From Xylanimicrobium pachnodae JCM 13526 = NBRC 107786 (lineage in GTDB: Bacteria > Actinomycetota > Actinomycetes > Actinomycetales > Cellulomonadaceae): a stretch of 64,000 nucleotides of DNA. Shown here piece by piece: positions 62,294 through 64,000 of this stretch. The notes beneath the pieces are model-generated. The model saw only the letters and a program-made list of their open reading frames with translations. It did no database searches and was not told the DNA's origin. Where the stretch lies: the NCBI GenBank assembly GCA_001592145.1, contig BCWJ01000004.1:186001-250000 (forward strand), written 5' to 3'. Made by a program: the position numbers and the translations under genes. The stretch's first letter is position 1, and each line of letters starts with the position of its first letter.

Positions 62294-63262
62294 ATGACCG
62301 ACCCCATCACGTCCCGGTTCGCGCCCGAGAGCCACGCCGCCGCACCCGACCCGACCGCCGGCGCGGGACCCGTTCCCGGTCCCACCCCCGTCCCGGGGCC
62401 GGTTCCGGGGCCCGTCCTGGGCGCGCACGCGGCTCCGAGCCCGGCCCACTACCCGAGTCCCACCCCGGGCGGCGGACGCGGCAACGGCCTCGCCGTCGGC
62501 GGGTTCGTCGTCGCCCTGATCGGCGTGGTGCTCTGCCTGATCCCGATCGTCAACAACGTGGCCTTCGTGCTCGCCGCCGTCGGGCTCGTCCTCGGGATCA
62601 TCGGCCTGGTCAAGACGCGCAAGGGTGCACCCAGGAAGGGCCTCGCCGTCGCCGCGATCGTCCTCGCCGTCGTCGGCGGCATCGGCGTCATCGCCTCGCA
62701 GGCTTTCTACGGCAAGGTGCTCGACGACGTCGCCGACTCCCTCGACGACACGCCCGTCGCGGCCGCACCGGAAGCCGAGACCACTCCCGCCGACGACACG
62801 GAGACGACCGACGAGGCCGCCGACGTGGCGGAGCCTGCCCCCGCCGAGCAGGGCACCCGGGCCAACCCGTACCCCGCCGGCACCACCGTCAGCAACGCGG
62901 AATGGGACCTCACGCTCGGCACCCCGCGCGAGGCGTGGGGCGAGATCCAGGCCGAGAACCCCTTCAACGACGCCCCTGCGGCCGGCACCGAGTACTGGAT
63001 CGTCCCGCTGAGCGGCACGTTCAAGGGCGAGGGCTCGCGCGCCCCTTGGGTGGACATCACGGTGCAGTTCGTGGGCGATGACAACGTCACCTACGACGGC
63101 ATGGACTGCGGCGTCATCCCCACCCCGATCCTCGACGTCGGCGAGCTCTACGCGGGCGGCACGTTCGAGGCGAACGCCTGCATCGCCGTTCCCGCCGGGG
63201 CGCCCGGTCTGTTCACGCTGGAGACCGGCTGGTTCTCGGAGCCGGTGTTCTTCGCGAAGTAG
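62294..63262 (+). CDS. Membrane-anchored protein with DUF4190-type helices and extracytoplasmic domain
   Basis: 322 residues; ATG 62294 follows GGAGGAAACC. An ~65-residue Pro/Gly/Ala cytoplasmic leader precedes two membrane segments (LAVGGFVVALIGVVLCLIPI and VAFVLAAVGLVLGIIGLVKT), then a basic hinge (RKGAPRKG) and a third (LAVAAIVLAVVGGIGVIASQ). This is the DUF4190-like arrangement. An acidic Thr/Ala-rich linker leads to a ~130-residue beta-rich domain (NAEWDLTLGTPREAWGEIQA, EYWIVPLSGTFKGEGSRAPW) containing two Cys that could pair (DGMDCGVIP, FEANACIAVPAG). The last domain resembles DUF4352/TelA-like sandwich domains. Role unknown. Confidence 0.75.
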   Translation: MTDPITSRFAPESHAAAPDPTAGAGPVPGPTPVPGPVPGPVLGAHAAPSPAHYPSPTPGGGRGNGLAVGGFVVALIGVVLCLIPIVNNVAFVLAAVGLVLGIIGLVKTRKGAPRKGLAVAAIVLAVVGGIGVIASQAFYGKVLDDVADSLDDTPVAAAPEAETTPADDTETTDEAADVAEPAPAEQGTRANPYPAGTTVSNAEWDLTLGTPREAWGEIQAENPFNDAPAAGTEYWIVPLSGTFKGEGSRAPWVDITVQFVGDDNVTYDGMDCGVIPTPILDVGELYAGGTFEANACIAVPAGAPGLFTLETGWFSEPVFFAK

Positions 63263-63330
63263 GAGCAGACGAGGCTCGACCCGCCGTTCCGCCACGGCAC
63301 CGCAAAGCGTCACGGGACCCAGGTCTCGGG

Positions 63331-63360
63331 CTGGGTCCTGCGACACCGTGCAGGACCCAG
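63331..63360 (+). terminator. Hairpin terminator, GGGTCCTGC family
   Basis: CTGGGTCCTGC (63331-63341) pairs exactly with GCAGGACCCAG (63350-63360), loop of 8. It lies 68 bases after the membrane-protein stop. The core is shared with the terminator at 43749-43782. Confidence 0.75.
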
Positions 63361-63510
63361 CACCCTGCGTGCGCGCCCCGAGCTTCGGCGCGGCGCACTT
63401 ACCACAGCAATGGCGGGTGCCGGTGCCTACCAACTCACCACGCCCTCCGGCGGACTCGCTGCCGGTGGTCGTATCGCATGGAAACCGTGATCACACGAGG
63501 GAGAACGCCG

Positions 63511-64000
63511 ATGCACACCGACGCCCACCTGATCGACACCATCGTCGAGTCTCGCCGACGAGTCAGCGAACTGGAGGATCTCTCGGCGCCACACCAGGAT
63601 CCTTAACACTCTCAACACGTCTCTTCCAGTGGTCATCGGCGCGACAGCACTAACCGCCACTCTCACCACATTCTCGCGTGCGCTCATTCCCCTTTACGTT
63701 TCTGCGCTTGCGTACTGCGTCCTGGCGGCCACAGGCATCGGGATCATCCGATGGTGGTACGGGTCCCCCACCGCCGTCTTCGGAAAGCCCGAGTCCCCTC
63801 GCGCCCTTGAGGTAGAACTCGACGCAGAACGCGACAGAAACTCCTTGACACTCAGTGGCGCCAGCGTGGCGCTGCAGACCCGGCAGTACTCCTATCAAGG
63901 CGAGATGCAACGGAGCATTGCCGGCATCCGGCGAAGCAGTGGTCACTACCGGGTAGTCAACAATGCGTTCCAGTCGGTGATCATACTGGGATCGTTAGCC
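63511..64000 (+). pseudogene. Frameshifted SLATT/DUF4231-like membrane protein gene (runs off window)
   Basis: An ATG at 63511 with GAGGGAGA upstream starts MHTDAHLIDTIVESRRRVSE and stops at 63605. A second frame, open from 63533, continues RRHTRILNTLNTSLPVVIGA, two hydrophobic segments (LTATLTTFSRALIPLYVSAL, AYCVLAATGIGIIRWWYGS), a Glu/Asp/Arg helix (ALEVELDAERDRNSLTLSGA) and SGHYRVVNNAFQSVIILGSL at the window end. The join of a short N-terminus and a 2-helix membrane unit, then a second hydrophobic unit starting, resembles SLATT or DUF4231 proteins. A +1 shift somewhere in 63533-63603 separates the parts. Composition is less GC-rich than neighbours, suggesting transfer. Confidence 0.5.

Noticed and set aside
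63427-63946. Two minus-strand frames opposite the SLATT-like gene
   Set aside because: They lack protein-like composition, while the plus strand has hydrophobic helices and a ribosome site.

Overview
The window is a high-GC chromosomal segment of an actinobacterium. Gene content points to Micrococcales, probably a Cellulomonadaceae/Promicromonosporaceae-type plant-polymer degrader: a family 3 beta-glucosidase coupled to an Opp-type ABC transporter, a RamB-type regulator facing aceA-aceB, PhoH2, RmuC, pervasive ATGA/GTGA start-stop overlaps and many GTG starts. This placement is inferred from gene content only.

Layout. 1-3.7 kb: Opp/Dpp peptide importer genes on the minus strand (oppA, oppB and a cut oppC). 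3.9-11.6 kb: minus-strand MacB/LolCDE-like cluster of two ATPases and two large FtsX permeases; one ATPase carries an AbrB-like tail. 11.7-12.6 kb: decayed toxin-antitoxin scar (hipA remnant, intact higA, internally deleted higB). 12.6-28.2 kb: mostly housekeeping genes (ychF, a pentapeptide-DinB protein, an ABC-2 exporter pair, rmuC, ispH, xseA, a BASS transporter, an ABC-F protein, xseB, carbonic anhydrase, fumC, a FUSC protein, a TetR regulator). 28.4-36.2 kb: tetR-flanked, translationally coupled operon of binding protein, two ATPases, two permeases and GH3 beta-glucosidase, best read as oligosaccharide import followed by intracellular hydrolysis. 36.3-43.7 kb: phoH2, nhaA with a structured leader, ramB, aceA and aceB.

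43.8-62 kb is an accessory, defence-rich region. hsdR lies about 9 kb from its partners; between them are an AAA ATPase with a PD-(D/E)XK-like tail, an aquaglyceroporin, an anchored acidic surface protein, a small-gene operon with an XRE regulator, and an Abi_2/AbiF-like HEPN gene preceded by three consecutive hairpins. Then comes a tightly overlapping minus-strand operon: a 702-residue HTH plus degenerate methylase-like plus HsdS-like protein, then hsdM, hsdS and a cytosolic 5'-nucleotidase. A perfect 18-bp palindrome sits at the operon head. The hybrid protein and the nucleotidase are the best candidates for an undescribed variation on type I restriction. 62-64 kb holds a DUF3892 protein, a small membrane protein and a frameshifted SLATT/DUF4231-like gene cut by the window end.

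Two dispersed palindrome families recur. One, with core GGTTGAGCCTGTCGARACC, has four intergenic copies at gene 3' ends plus half-copies read in frame inside two restriction-locus genes. The other, with core GGGTCCTGC, forms two hairpin terminators. I saw no tRNA, rRNA, CRISPR array or insertion sequence, and no gene-free stretch longer than 300 bases.
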